Positions 26,056 to 35,235 are shown, counted from the first letter of the stretch. The stretch is DNA of 64,000 bases from Lentzea sp. NEAU-D7 (GCF_026242055.1 NZ_JAPJDL010000018.1:155426-219425), one strand, 5' to 3'. Numbers and translations: made by a program. The notes: generated by a model from the sequence alone, not told the origin.

Positions 26056-26249
26056 TCGCGTTCCTGCGCCGCGAACCCGTGCTGTTGCAGGCCGCGTTCC
26101 TGGCGCTCGTGAACCTCGTCGTCGCGTTCGGGCTCGTCGAGCTCACCGCCGAGCAGACCGGTGCGCTGGTCGGGATGCTCGCCGCCCTGCTCGGGTTGTG
26201 GGCGCGGCGGCTGGTCACGCCGGTCTCGAAACTGGAGGAGAAACCGTGA
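26052..26249 (+). CDS. Small holin-like membrane protein
   Basis: 65 residues from the GTG at 26052, overlapping stop codons on both sides by GTGA. One long or two short membrane segments (LQAAFLALVNLVVAFGLVEL and GMLAALLGLWARRLV) flank the polar turn TAEQT. Similar small proteins occur in actinomycete chromosomes and phages and are often labelled holin-like, without proof. Tight coupling between methyltransferase and DUF1702 genes implies that it belongs to the enediyne operon. Confidence 0.72.
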   Translation: MIAFLRREPVLLQAAFLALVNLVVAFGLVELTAEQTGALVGMLAALLGLWARRLVTPVSKLEEKP

Positions 26250-27178
26250 GCGCGCGGGTGCTGCCACCGTTGCCGTCCGGGCTGGTGGACTTCGAGAGCC
26301 GCGGCTTCCGCACCGATGACACGGCGGCGAGAGCGCTGCTGGAACGCCGCGCCGGCGCGTTCCTCACCGGCTACAACACCCTGCGGCGGCACGGCGTCGA
26401 CGAGCTCCCGTTCCGCCTCGACCCGCTGCCGCTCGACGACCAGGGGTTCGCCTACGAGGGCGCCGCGTTCGCCGCCACCGCACACGACATGCTGCTGGGC
26501 CGCAAGCGGAACTCGACGCTGGACGACCTGTTCGCCCTCGCCGGTGACCGGTATCCGCACCTCATGCACGTCGGCGCCGGCTGGGTCGGTCTGGTCGCCC
26601 CGCCGTCGGCGGTGCTCCGGCGCGCGAAGCTCGACCCGTTGCTGCGCTGGCTCACCCTGGACGGTGCGGGGTTCTCCAGGGCCTTCCTGCGGGGCAGGAG
26701 GTGGAACGAGCGGTTCCGCCGCGCCGCCTGGTCCCCCGCCCCCTCGCACACCGTGCTGCACCAGGGGGTCGGCCGGGCCATGTGGTTCATGGAGTGCGCC
26801 GACCCCGCCGCGATCCGGCGGCGGATCGCGGCGTTCCCGCCACAGGCGCACGCCGAGCTCTGGTCGGGTGTCGGCCTGGCCGTCTGCTACGCGGGCGGGG
26901 CCGGCCACACCGCGCTCGACGACCTCACGTCGCTGACCGGGCCGGACCGGGTGGCCCTCGCCCAGGGAGCGGCCTTCGCGGCGGGGGCGAGGAGCGCCTC
27001 GGGGCACGTGCCCGAGCACACCGCCGTCGGGGTGCGCGAGCTGGCGGGCGTGCCGGTCGACGAGGCCGTCGAGTGGACGGTGGCCGCGGCGCACGTGGTG
27101 TCCGCGGACGAGCCCGACATCGCGGCGTACCGCCAGTGGCAGCACCTCATCCGCGAACGAGCGGCCCGGCACGTCTGA
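26246..27178 (+). CDS. unbL: DUF1702 protein of the enediyne core set (UnbL/E3-like)
   Basis: 310 residues from the GTG at 26246, just after GGAGGAG. The family pattern is clear: GLVDFESRGFRTDDTAARAL, then GAFLTGYNTLRRHGVDELPF, GFAYEGAAFAATAHDMLL, MHVGAGWVGL and later GVGRAMWF and LAQGAAFAAGAR. DUF1702 proteins are a hallmark of enediyne loci (E3-type); their reaction is not settled. No cofactor motif is evident. The symbol follows the established five-gene warhead set; exact naming varies between loci. It is followed by unbV 24 bases later. Confidence 0.88.
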   Translation: MSARVLPPLPSGLVDFESRGFRTDDTAARALLERRAGAFLTGYNTLRRHGVDELPFRLDPLPLDDQGFAYEGAAFAATAHDMLLGRKRNSTLDDLFALAGDRYPHLMHVGAGWVGLVAPPSAVLRRAKLDPLLRWLTLDGAGFSRAFLRGRRWNERFRRAAWSPAPSHTVLHQGVGRAMWFMECADPAAIRRRIAAFPPQAHAELWSGVGLAVCYAGGAGHTALDDLTSLTGPDRVALAQGAAFAAGARSASGHVPEHTAVGVRELAGVPVDEAVEWTVAAAHVVSADEPDIAAYRQWQHLIRERAARHV

Positions 27179-27202
27179 CCAACTCACCTCGGAGACAACG
27201 CC

Positions 27203-29089
27203 ATGACCTCACCCACGGTCCCCAAGTCACGAGCCGCCGGTCTGCTGCCGGCGGCGGTCGCGGTCGTGCTGATCGCCGCCACCGGTTTCGCCACGGCCCG
27301 GCCGGTGCTCCCGGACGCCGAGGCGGCGAGCCTCGCCTCCCGGTACGGGTTCACCGTCAAGGCCCTGAACCAGTCCCCGCCAGGAGCGCGCGGCCTGCGC
27401 GAGGTCGGCCCGGACGTCGAGCACATCAAATCGTGGATCTCCGCCGTCGGCGCCGCGGTCGCGGTGACGGACCACGACGGCAACGGCCGATCCGACGACG
27501 TCTGCCTGGTCGACCCGCGCGACGACTCGGTGCGGCTCTTCCCCGCGCCGGGCACCGGTGCGCGGTTCGCACCGCGGGTCCTCGTCCCCGACCGCGACTA
27601 CGACGCCACGATGGCACCCATGGGCTGCGTGCCGGTCGACCTGGACGTGGACGGGGACACCGACTACGTCGTCCACTACTGGGGCCGCTCCCCCGTGCAG
27701 TTCCTCAACACCGGCACCGGGTTCCGCGTCGTGGAGCTGGTCGAGCCGCGGCAGGTGTGGAACTCCACGACGCTCAACGTCGGTGACGTCGACGGTGACG
27801 GGAACCTGGACCTGCTGGTGGCGAACTACTTCCCGGACAACGCCAAGGTGCTCGACCCGGCAGCGGGCCCGGACGAGCGGATGCGGATGCAGGACAGCAT
27901 GGCGCGCGCCCTCAACGGCGGCACGAACCGGTTGCTGCTGTCCCGGCCGCGGGGCGCCGACCAGGCACCCGCGTGGACGGACGTGAGCGCGGCGCTGCCG
28001 CCGGAGGCCGCCCAGGCGTGGACGCTGGCCATCGGCCTGCAGGACCTCACCGGCGACCACCTGCCGGAGATCTACCAGGCCGAGGACTTCGGCCCCGACC
28101 ACCTGATGGTCAACCTGTCGACGCCGGGGAACGTGCGGTTGCGCACGGTGAGGGGCGCGCGTGATCTCACCTCGCCCCGGTCGACGGTCCTCGGGCAGGA
28201 CTCGTTCAAGGGCATGGGCGTCACCTTCACCTATCCGGACGGCGCCGAGATGCCAACGATGGTGGTCAGCAACATCACCGCCGAATGGGGTCTGCAGGAG
28301 AGCAACTTCGCGTTCACGCCGACCGGTCCCGGCTCGGACCTGCTTTCGGGTGATGTTCCGTTCATCGATCGCAGCGAAGAACTGGGGCTCGCCCGCAGCG
28401 GCTGGGGGTGGGACATCAAAGCCGCCGACTTCGACGGCGACGGAACCGACGAGATAATGCAGGCGACCGGGTTCCTGAAAGGTGAGAAATGGCACTGGGC
28501 ACTGCTGCAGGAACTGGCACTCGGAAATGACCAGCTGCTCCAGTACCCGTCCGCCTGGCCCCGTTTCGGCCCCGAGTCCAATCTCTCCGGAGACGACCAC
28601 AACCCATTTTGGGCCCGAACGGAGTCCGGTCGCTACGCCGACATGGCGAAACATCTTCACCTTGACGAGTCTGGCAACTCCCGCGGGATAGCGATCGGCG
28701 ACGTGAACGCCGACGGCCGGCCGGACGCCCTCGTCGCCAATCAGTGGCAGGACTCCCGGCTGTTGCTCAACACGTCCACCGCGGAACCCCGCCAGACCGT
28801 GCTGAGCCTGCGCCGGCCCGGCGCCGGGACTTCGACCACCGCGGCGATTGGCGCGCAGGTCGTCGCACAGATCGACAACCGGCCCGCACAACGTGCTCAG
28901 CTTTATCCGGCGAATGGGCACACGGGTGTCTCGTCCACCGAGCTCTTCTTCGCGACGGGTTCTAACGAACACGCCGAATACACGATCCGCTGGCGGACTT
29001 CGTCAGGTCCGCGAACCGAACGGATCGTGCTTCCCTCCGGCAGCCATTCGCTATTGCTGGGCGACGACGGAAAGATCACCGTAGTGTAG
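27203..29089 (+). CDS. unbV: Enediyne-associated secreted FG-GAP protein UnbV
   Basis: 628 residues; ATG at 27203 after GGAG. A signal-type hydrophobic segment (residues 12-31) precedes several FG-GAP loops, for instance NVGDVDGDGNLDLLVANYF, ADFDGDGTDEIMQATGF and GDVNADGRPDALVANQW. The C-terminal 90 residues (from about LSLRRPGAGTSTTAAIGAQV) form the ASPIC/UnbV domain. UnbV belongs to the conserved enediyne set, and export is suggested by the signal; its task is unknown. It is the last gene of the rightward operon and is followed by a good intrinsic terminator. Confidence 0.92.
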   Translation: MTSPTVPKSRAAGLLPAAVAVVLIAATGFATARPVLPDAEAASLASRYGFTVKALNQSPPGARGLREVGPDVEHIKSWISAVGAAVAVTDHDGNGRSDDVCLVDPRDDSVRLFPAPGTGARFAPRVLVPDRDYDATMAPMGCVPVDLDVDGDTDYVVHYWGRSPVQFLNTGTGFRVVELVEPRQVWNSTTLNVGDVDGDGNLDLLVANYFPDNAKVLDPAAGPDERMRMQDSMARALNGGTNRLLLSRPRGADQAPAWTDVSAALPPEAAQAWTLAIGLQDLTGDHLPEIYQAEDFGPDHLMVNLSTPGNVRLRTVRGARDLTSPRSTVLGQDSFKGMGVTFTYPDGAEMPTMVVSNITAEWGLQESNFAFTPTGPGSDLLSGDVPFIDRSEELGLARSGWGWDIKAADFDGDGTDEIMQATGFLKGEKWHWALLQELALGNDQLLQYPSAWPRFGPESNLSGDDHNPFWARTESGRYADMAKHLHLDESGNSRGIAIGDVNADGRPDALVANQWQDSRLLLNTSTAEPRQTVLSLRRPGAGTSTTAAIGAQVVAQIDNRPAQRAQLYPANGHTGVSSTELFFATGSNEHAEYTIRWRTSSGPRTERIVLPSGSHSLLLGDDGKITVV

Positions 29090-29128
29090 TCAATTCAAGG
29101 GGCAACCCCCAAAGGAACCAGCGAAACT

Positions 29129-29166
29129 GCCCAGAGCGTCACTCCGACGGCGCATCTGGGCTTTTT
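29129..29166 (+). terminator. Intrinsic terminator after unbV
   Basis: GCCCAGA and TCTGGGC form a stem followed by CTTTTTC on the plus strand, 40 bases after the unbV stop. It closes the rightward enediyne operon. Confidence 0.75.
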
Positions 29167-29592
29167 CGTTGCTACGTTGGGTCAGATCGATCATTCCACT
29201 CTCGCCCAGAAAGACCAGAACGACCGTGCGTGACATATCATTCCACCTGAGGGCGAACGAGTGTCGCGCAATTGACTGAGCATGAAGCAGTACCGACCGA
29301 ACGGGCGAGCAGCCCTTACTTCTCGATCACCACAATCCCGACAAATAGCAAGATCGCGACTACCCTCCGCGCGGTCACAGACGGTTAGCTCAGGTTGACA
29401 AACAAAGAAGAGGGCCAACCGTCGTACGGTATCTGTTCCGTCCCGTTCGCATAGCCGAGACTCTCGCTCCGCTGCCGGTGCTCCTGACCCAGCAGCCCTC
29501 GCGCAGGACAGGTACCGCACATTCGCCGCGGGTGGGGCCATCCGCGTCGGGGGTTTTGTTCGGGGCTCTGACCAAGGGGTAGGAGACTCACC
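29167..29592. other. Intergenic stretch without a recognised gene
   Basis: About 425 bases of lower GC between unbV and the AraC gene. Open frames on either strand here lack family motifs and ribosome sites. It should hold the promoter of the AraC gene; AGGAG at 29581-29585 serves its TTG start. Confidence 0.6.
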
Positions 29593-30498
29593 TTGAAAGG
29601 CCATTCATCAATCCAATGGCGAACAGAGGCGAACTGCCTCAAGTGCGACAAGATCGGGCTGTGCTCCACCGTCGGCCGATGTCTGGCCGAGAGCACCGGA
29701 GCCGCCCGGATAACGTCGGTCGCCAAGGCGGTCGACTACATGATCGAACATCTGCCGGAACCAATTCAGCTGAGCGACGTGGCACGAGCGGGCACGTTGA
29801 GCCCATTTCACTTCCACCGCGTTTTCCGAGACGTCACCACGACGACGCCGGCCAGGTTCCTGACCTCGCTCAGAATGGCGGAGGCCCGTCGTCTGCTGCT
29901 GGTCACGCAGAAGACCGTGACCGACGTGTGCACCTCGATCGGCTATTCCAGCCTCGGGACCTTCATCAGCCAGTTCGGCAAGCTGACCGGGCTGTCGCCG
30001 CGCAGGTTCCGGTGCGTCGTCGAGCAGCTGGGGCACATTCCGGTCGAGGAGCTCGTCGAGGCGGGCCCGGAGCTGGCGGCGGCCTCCGGACCCATCGGCG
30101 CCGTAACCGGCCTGCACGGTGAGGCCTGCAACGCGTTGCTCGGGCTCTTCCGGCTGAACCGGCCGCAGGAGCTGCCGACGATGTTCCACGTCATCGCGAC
30201 GAACCGGCTGGTCGCCCTTCCCCCGGTGGCGGACGGGGACTACGAGCCGATCGCGCTCGCGGCCTTACCGAACGCCACGGTGCGTGACGTTCTGGCGACC
30301 CCGATCGGCGTGCTCGGCCGGATCGGGTTCGGCTACTCGCCCGTGACCGTCGCCGGCGGCCGGTGCCGCCACCCGTTCCAGGTCGCGTTGCGCAGGCAAC
30401 GCCGTTTCGACCCGCCGATCGAGTTCACCCGGCCGCTGCTGTCGCTCGCACGCCGGCGCGTTCTGCGCATCTCCCACTCCACTCCCGCCATCGGGTGA
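29593..30498 (+). CDS. AraC-family transcriptional regulator
   Basis: 301 residues. The start is taken as the TTG at 29593 because AGGAG lies seven bases upstream; an internal ATG start would cut into the DNA-binding domain. Two helix-turn-helix motifs lie at residues 43-140 (PIQLSDVARAGTLSPFHFHR and VTDVCTSIGYSSLGTFISQF), followed by the AraC tail GLSPRRFR. Unusually, the DNA-binding domain is N-terminal and the C-terminal 150 residues have no known effector fold. It may regulate the adjacent enediyne or HEAT-protein genes. Confidence 0.87.
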   Translation: MKGHSSIQWRTEANCLKCDKIGLCSTVGRCLAESTGAARITSVAKAVDYMIEHLPEPIQLSDVARAGTLSPFHFHRVFRDVTTTTPARFLTSLRMAEARRLLLVTQKTVTDVCTSIGYSSLGTFISQFGKLTGLSPRRFRCVVEQLGHIPVEELVEAGPELAAASGPIGAVTGLHGEACNALLGLFRLNRPQELPTMFHVIATNRLVALPPVADGDYEPIALAALPNATVRDVLATPIGVLGRIGFGYSPVTVAGGRCRHPFQVALRRQRRFDPPIEFTRPLLSLARRRVLRISHSTPAIG

Positions 30499-30529
30499 CC
30501 TGACCCCGCAGCGGACTTCCGAGCTGAAA

Positions 30530-30565
30530 AAGCGGGGTGAGCGGCCGCAACCGCTCACCCCGCTT
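30530..30565 (-). terminator. Intrinsic terminator between convergent genes
   Basis: A perfect 15-bp stem with a six-base loop lies between the AraC and HEAT-protein genes. On the minus strand it is followed by a run of T, so it mainly serves the HEAT-protein gene; it may stop both. Confidence 0.8.
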
Positions 30566-30577
30566 CGCCGTGCTGGG

Positions 30578-31795
30578 TCAGGAGTGCATCCAGCCGGTGC
30601 GGGTGCAGAACTGCACACCCGGCTCGTCCGCGATGTTGTCCTGGTTCGTGTCGACCTCGGCCTCGTGCGTCGAGTAGATGTCGAGGGAGTTGACGTCGAT
30701 CTTGCCGTCGCCGTCCCAGTCGACCAGCTTGCCCTTGAACGTGCCCGTGATGTAGGCGTTGGCCAGCGGGCCGGTCGGGGTGTCGAGCGTGCCCAGGATG
30801 CTGTTGCCCGGGAACAGGATCTCCTCGAGCGAGCTGCCGCGCATCGTCTCGAAGTTGATGTAACCCCACGTCTGGACCGCACCGCGGACGTAGCGGATCG
30901 CGGGCTTGCCCTTGATCTCCATCAGCGGGTCCGTGGTCCACTCGCCGGAACGCTTGGCGGAGACCATCTCGTTGCGGTGGCCGAGCGAGTCGTTGTCGGC
31001 CTGGCCGGACATGAAGATCGGCCGCAGGCCGCGCGACTCGAAGAAGAAGCTGCCCCGGCCCGCGCTGGCGTGGTTGGTCACGCCGCGGAACAGGAAGTTC
31101 TCCACGTGCGGCGTGCCGTCGTCGTGCAGGCCCGCCAGGTTCTTGCTGATCACCAGCTGGTGGTCGCGCGTCGCCGAGTTCGGGCAGGCGTGCGCCTGGC
31201 CGTAGCTCCGCGCGAGGCCCTGGGGCGCCAGGGAGATCTTGCCCCAGTGCCGGCCGGTGTCGTCGAGCCGCACGTAGACGTCGACGTCGATGTTGAGCAG
31301 GATCGTCTCGTCGAACGTGCGGTCCGGGTCCTGCTTCCACGAACGGCTGTCGAACGCGGGCAGCCCCGTGGTGAGCTCCGACGCGAACAGGCGCGCCCAC
31401 TCGCCGACGTCGGCGTCGTCGTCGTTCACGAAGCCCTGCAGCGCCTTGAGCGCCCTGGGGCCGCCGATCTTCTCCAGCGCCCACAGCGCGTTCCAGCGCA
31501 CCTCGCGCACGCTGTCGGTCTTCACCGCTTCGGTGAGCAGGTCGACGGCGCCCGGCAGGCCGCGATCCACGTACTGGAACAGCGACTGCTCCCGGATCAT
31601 CGGGTCCCGGTGGTTCAGCGCCTCCTGCGCGACCTGGTCGTCCGTGCGGACGTCGAGCCGGATCGCGGTCCGCTTGAGGAACTCCCCGAAATCACTGTTG
31701 AGACGTGCGGGGTCACCCTGGAGGTAGTGATCCCAGACAGGAGCCTGTGCTTCTACACCGCTTACCTGTCCCAGATCGACAGACTCAAGTGCCAT
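30578..31795 (-). CDS. HEAT-repeat protein with calcium-loop C-terminus
   Basis: 405 residues from the ATG at 31795, eight bases after AAGGA; an ATG three codons earlier has no room for a ribosome site. Residues 50-140 form HEAT-like repeats (DSVREVRWNALWALEKIGG, then RALKALQGFVNDDDADV). The middle 200 residues are beta-rich and unassigned. The C-terminus holds two Asp-rich loops (DWDGDGKIDVNSLD and DTNQDNIAD), as in dockerin or EF-hand calcium sites. There is no signal peptide. It stands alone with its own terminator. Function is unknown; binding of a protein or small-molecule partner is the natural guess. Confidence 0.78.
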   Translation of the reverse strand: MALESVDLGQVSGVEAQAPVWDHYLQGDPARLNSDFGEFLKRTAIRLDVRTDDQVAQEALNHRDPMIREQSLFQYVDRGLPGAVDLLTEAVKTDSVREVRWNALWALEKIGGPRALKALQGFVNDDDADVGEWARLFASELTTGLPAFDSRSWKQDPDRTFDETILLNIDVDVYVRLDDTGRHWGKISLAPQGLARSYGQAHACPNSATRDHQLVISKNLAGLHDDGTPHVENFLFRGVTNHASAGRGSFFFESRGLRPIFMSGQADNDSLGHRNEMVSAKRSGEWTTDPLMEIKGKPAIRYVRGAVQTWGYINFETMRGSSLEEILFPGNSILGTLDTPTGPLANAYITGTFKGKLVDWDGDGKIDVNSLDIYSTHEAEVDTNQDNIADEPGVQFCTRTGWMHS

Positions 31796-31885
31796 GCCGG
31801 TCATCCTTTCCGAACCGATCAGCAAAATTGGCTCTAACTGTGGACGCCAGTAAGCCCTGACCAGCTGGAAGAGCGCGCTGGCCAG

Positions 31886-32040
31886 CTACTCGACGATCCA
31901 TTTTCCGCTTCGGACAACCACGTTGAGAGCATTAATCCCGGGTGAGCGGATGAATTCCGGGCTGCCCTTCGACGCTGTCTCCACTAAAGCCGGATCCACG
32001 GCCGCAGTCAACGCGGTGCGCCAATCGAGCAATCGAGCGT
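31886..32040 (-). pseudogene. Possible C-terminal gene remnant downstream of selB
   Basis: The minus strand reads about 50 codons with protein-like composition (for example PEFIRSPGINALNVVVRSGK), ending in TAG at 31886. It has no clear start or ribosome site; upstream the frame runs into selB in a shadow frame. GC content is below that of its neighbours. It may be the tail of a lost gene or chance. I do not recognise the family. Confidence 0.25.
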
Positions 32041-32058
32041 AAAAACGTCGAAAAATGC

Positions 32059-33849
32059 TTACGAGAGCTCTCTCGAGCCGTCCGGCAGCCGCCGGGTGAC
32101 ACCCGCTCGGTCCAGGAGCTCGAGCAGCGGCACGGCGGTGCGGCGGGTCGTCCTCCACGCCTGGCGCGCCTGGCTGACCGTGAAGGTCCTCCCGACGCCG
32201 CGCACCACCTCGGCGGCGAGCCGGTCCGCGCCGGGCAGCAGCACCACACCGGGTGCGAGCAGCAGCAGCCTGCCCGCCCGGACCGCGCCGGCCAGTTCCG
32301 CCGGCCCCAGGCCCGCCCGCGCGAGGTCGCGCGCCTCCGGAGCGCGGAAGGGGTTCTGCCGCAACAGCTCCCCGATCACCGCGAGTCCCTTCTCGACGGA
32401 GACCGGCAGCGCGGCTCGTCCCACCACCACACCGTCCTCCGAGTTCAGGCCGGCGGCGCGGACGAGTTCGCGGGTGACCTCGGCCGACGGCACCGAGAGC
32501 CGATCGGCGAGCACCGGCAACGGCATCCCGCGCGCCAGCGGCCGTTCCGCGCACCAGGCGGCCACCTCGTCCCCCACCCGCCCGACGAGCGACTCCCATG
32601 CGGCCGGGTCGGCGTACCCACCGGCGACCGGCCGTCCGGTGACGGGCAGGCCGGCTGCCCGGAAGTCGCCGTCGCTCAGGAAACGTCTGCGCCGCAACAG
32701 ATCCGCGGCAAGACCGGGGCCCACCTGGGCGCCGTCCGGGTGGGACTCCGCCGTGCCGCGGCCGCCGGCGAGCCCTGCCAGACCCACCAGTTCCGCACCC
32801 CTGCGCGCCCCGGCGCCCCGCCGCGCCAGCTCCTCGGGCCACACGTCGACCACCACCGCCCCCACCGGCGGACCGGCGCCTCCCGGATCACGCAGCAGCA
32901 GCCGGTCGCAGGGCCGCACCGGCACCTCGCACGCGGTCCGGAGCCTCGCCGCTCCCGGCCCCAGCGCGCGCACCCGCACGGACACCGCCGCCGTGCCGAC
33001 GTGCAGCACCAGGGCCTTGGCACGCGGCGGACCGCCGCACCACAGGACGTCGAACTCGTCCACCGCGCGCCATGCGTCCGCCGGCGCGAGCAGTGCGTCA
33101 CCACGGCGCACCTCCACCCGGCCACCCGTCAGGTTCACCGCCACCCGGCGGACCGGGCGCGCGACGGCCACCGGGCGCTCGCACACCTGCAGGCCCCGCA
33201 CGCGGAGCAGCTGACCTGTGCGCGCGCACCTGAGCCGGTCGCCGAGGCGCAGCGTGCCCTCCGCGAGGGTCGCGGTGACCACGCTGCCCGCGCCGGTCAC
33301 CGTGAACGAGCGGTCCACCCAGAGCCGCACGTCCGCGTTGTCGTCCGCCGCGTCGTCCTGGCCCGCCACCACCGCGTCGAGGCCCGCGCGCAGCTCCGGC
33401 AGGCCCGCACCGGTCACGGCGCTCACCGCGAACACGGGGAGGCCGGACAGCGACGTGCCCCCGAGCTCACGGCGTGCCTCGGCCGCGGCCGGCCGCGGGT
33501 CCGCTCGATCGGACTTGGTGACCGCCAGCACGCCGCGGCCGGTGCCCAGCGCGTCGAGCGCCGCCAGGTGCTCGGCCGACTGGGCGGACCAGCCCTCGTC
33601 CGCGGCGACGACGAACAGCACCGCCGGCGCGGGTGCGGCCCCGGCGAGCATCGTGGCCACCAGCCTGCGGTGCCCCGGCACGTCCACGAAGGACACCTCG
33701 GTCCCGCTGGGCAGCCGGGTCCACACGAAGCCGAGGCCGATGCTCATCCCCCGCTCCCGCTCCTGCGCCCAGCGGTCGGGCTCCCTCCCCGTCAGAGCCC
33801 TGACCAGCGCGGACTTGCCGTGGTCGATGTGTCCGGCGGTCACGATCAC
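32059..33849 (-). CDS. selB: Selenocysteine-specific elongation factor SelB
   Basis: 596 residues from the GTG at 33849, which overlaps the selA stop and gives the SelB-type start VTAGHIDHGKS. G motifs are GHIDHGKS (residues 6-13), DVPGH near 57 and TKSD near 110. Domains II and III follow, and the C-terminal half contains the winged helices that bind the SECIS hairpin (FTVSQARQAWRTTRRTAV near the end). It delivers Sec-tRNA to the ribosome at UGA codons. It is coupled to selA, with tRNA-Sec and selD adjacent. Confidence 0.95.
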   Translation of the reverse strand: MIVTAGHIDHGKSALVRALTGREPDRWAQERERGMSIGLGFVWTRLPSGTEVSFVDVPGHRRLVATMLAGAAPAPAVLFVVAADEGWSAQSAEHLAALDALGTGRGVLAVTKSDRADPRPAAAEARRELGGTSLSGLPVFAVSAVTGAGLPELRAGLDAVVAGQDDAADDNADVRLWVDRSFTVTGAGSVVTATLAEGTLRLGDRLRCARTGQLLRVRGLQVCERPVAVARPVRRVAVNLTGGRVEVRRGDALLAPADAWRAVDEFDVLWCGGPPRAKALVLHVGTAAVSVRVRALGPGAARLRTACEVPVRPCDRLLLRDPGGAGPPVGAVVVDVWPEELARRGAGARRGAELVGLAGLAGGRGTAESHPDGAQVGPGLAADLLRRRRFLSDGDFRAAGLPVTGRPVAGGYADPAAWESLVGRVGDEVAAWCAERPLARGMPLPVLADRLSVPSAEVTRELVRAAGLNSEDGVVVGRAALPVSVEKGLAVIGELLRQNPFRAPEARDLARAGLGPAELAGAVRAGRLLLLAPGVVLLPGADRLAAEVVRGVGRTFTVSQARQAWRTTRRTAVPLLELLDRAGVTRRLPDGSRELS

Positions 33850-35120
33850 CGGCACGGCAGGTCGCCCACCGCGAGAACCGCACGCGCCAGCGCGTCGTCG
33901 TCGGACGGGTCGACCGTGCGCAGGTCGAGCAGGCACCGCCCGCCCTCGACCCGTCCTACCACGCGCTGCGCGCGCAGCGGCGCGGCGAACCGTTCCGGCA
34001 GCGCGACGGCGACACTGCGCAACCGCACTCCCGGCGCGGCACCGCCACCGACCACCGAGGTGGTCGCGACCACCTCGGCACCGCTCACGGTCCTGGCGAG
34101 CGCTCGAGCCCTGCGTTCCAGCGAGACGACATCCGCCGACAGCATCGCCTCGACCGGGGACTCCGGCCCGCGCAGCGTCGCCTCCAGCGCGGCCAGCACC
34201 AGCTTGCCCGCCCTCAGCGCCCGTGCCGCCGGATGCCTGCGCAACGAGGTCACGATCTCCCGGTCTCCCAGCAGCAACCCGCCCTGAGGTCCGCCCAGCA
34301 GCTTGTCCGCGCTCGCGGTCACCAGCGCCGCGCCGGAACGCAGGGCCGTCCTCGCGTCCGGCTCGCCGGGCAGCCGCGGGTCGGGCGCGAGCAGGCCGGA
34401 GCCGATGTCCACGACCACCGGGACCCCGCGGCCCGCCAGGTCCGCCACGCTCGCCGCCGAGGTGAAGCCCTCGACGCGGAAGTTCGACGGATGCACCTTC
34501 AGCACGAACCCGGTGTCCGGTCCGATCGCGGCGGCGTAGTCGCGGGCGGTCGTCCGGTTGGTGGTGCCGACCTCGCGCAGCCGCGCTCCCCCGGCCGTCA
34601 GCAGTTCGGGGATGCGGAACCCGTCGCCGATCTCGACCAGCTCACCCCTGCTGATCACGATCTCGCGTCCCGGCGCCAATGCCAAGGCGCACAACAACAA
34701 CGCGGCGGCGTTGTTGTTCACGACGTGGACCGCCCCGGCGTCCGGCACGGCCTCGCGCAAGGCCGCGAGGGCTCCCCTGCCACGCGCGGCACGGCGTCCG
34801 GTGGCGAGGTCGAACTCGACGTCCGTCCACCCCGCGGCGGCGGCGAGCGCCGCACGGGCGGCGGCGGACAGCGGCGCGCGGCCGAGGTTGGTGTGGATCA
34901 GCACTCCCGTGGCGTTCAGCACCGGGCGCGCGGCGAGGCGGCCGAGCGCGGCCATCGCGGCCTCCGGCACCTCCGCGGGACCGAGCCGGCCTCCGCGGGC
35001 CTCCTGCTGGGCCGCGTGGATCGCCGCCTTGACCGCGGCACGGCCGTACACCGCCACGGCCTCGCGCAGCGGCGAGGAGGCGAGCAGCGCACCCGTGCTC
35101 GGGATGGTCCGCCACGACAT
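33846..35120 (-). CDS. selA: L-seryl-tRNA(Sec) selenium transferase SelA
   Basis: 424 residues from the ATG at 35120, with GGAGG four bases upstream. The PLP lysine is Lys273 in SADKLLGGPQGG. Other family segments are VLNATGVLIHTNLGRAPL and LREVGTTNRTTARDY, plus KVHPSNFRVEGF before the PLP site. It converts seryl-tRNA(Sec) to selenocysteyl-tRNA with selenophosphate from SelD. It is the usual length for bacterial SelA. It overlaps selB by four bases and lies 20 bases after the tRNA-Sec gene on the same strand. Confidence 0.95.
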   Translation of the reverse strand: MSWRTIPSTGALLASSPLREAVAVYGRAAVKAAIHAAQQEARGGRLGPAEVPEAAMAALGRLAARPVLNATGVLIHTNLGRAPLSAAARAALAAAAGWTDVEFDLATGRRAARGRGALAALREAVPDAGAVHVVNNNAAALLLCALALAPGREIVISRGELVEIGDGFRIPELLTAGGARLREVGTTNRTTARDYAAAIGPDTGFVLKVHPSNFRVEGFTSAASVADLAGRGVPVVVDIGSGLLAPDPRLPGEPDARTALRSGAALVTASADKLLGGPQGGLLLGDREIVTSLRRHPAARALRAGKLVLAALEATLRGPESPVEAMLSADVVSLERRARALARTVSGAEVVATTSVVGGGAAPGVRLRSVAVALPERFAAPLRAQRVVGRVEGGRCLLDLRTVDPSDDDALARAVLAVGDLPCR

Positions 35121-35140
35121 GCAGCCTCCACCGTCGTCTG

Positions 35141-35235
35141 TGGCGGAGGCGGACGGGAATCGAACCCGCCGGCGGCAGGTCCTGCCGCCCGTCGGTGTTG
35201 AAGACCGCGCCGGCCACCAGACCGGATACGCCTCC
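35141..35235 (-). tRNA. selC: tRNA-Sec (anticodon TCA)
   Basis: The minus-strand product is 95 nt including encoded CCA, which is the size typical for this tRNA. The acceptor arm is GGAGGCG paired with CGCCTCC, with discriminator G. The anticodon TCA is at 35201-35199 within loop CTTCAAC. A long variable arm with a nine-base stem and the T arm motif GGTTCGATTCC are present. It is flanked by selA and selD. Confidence 0.95.
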
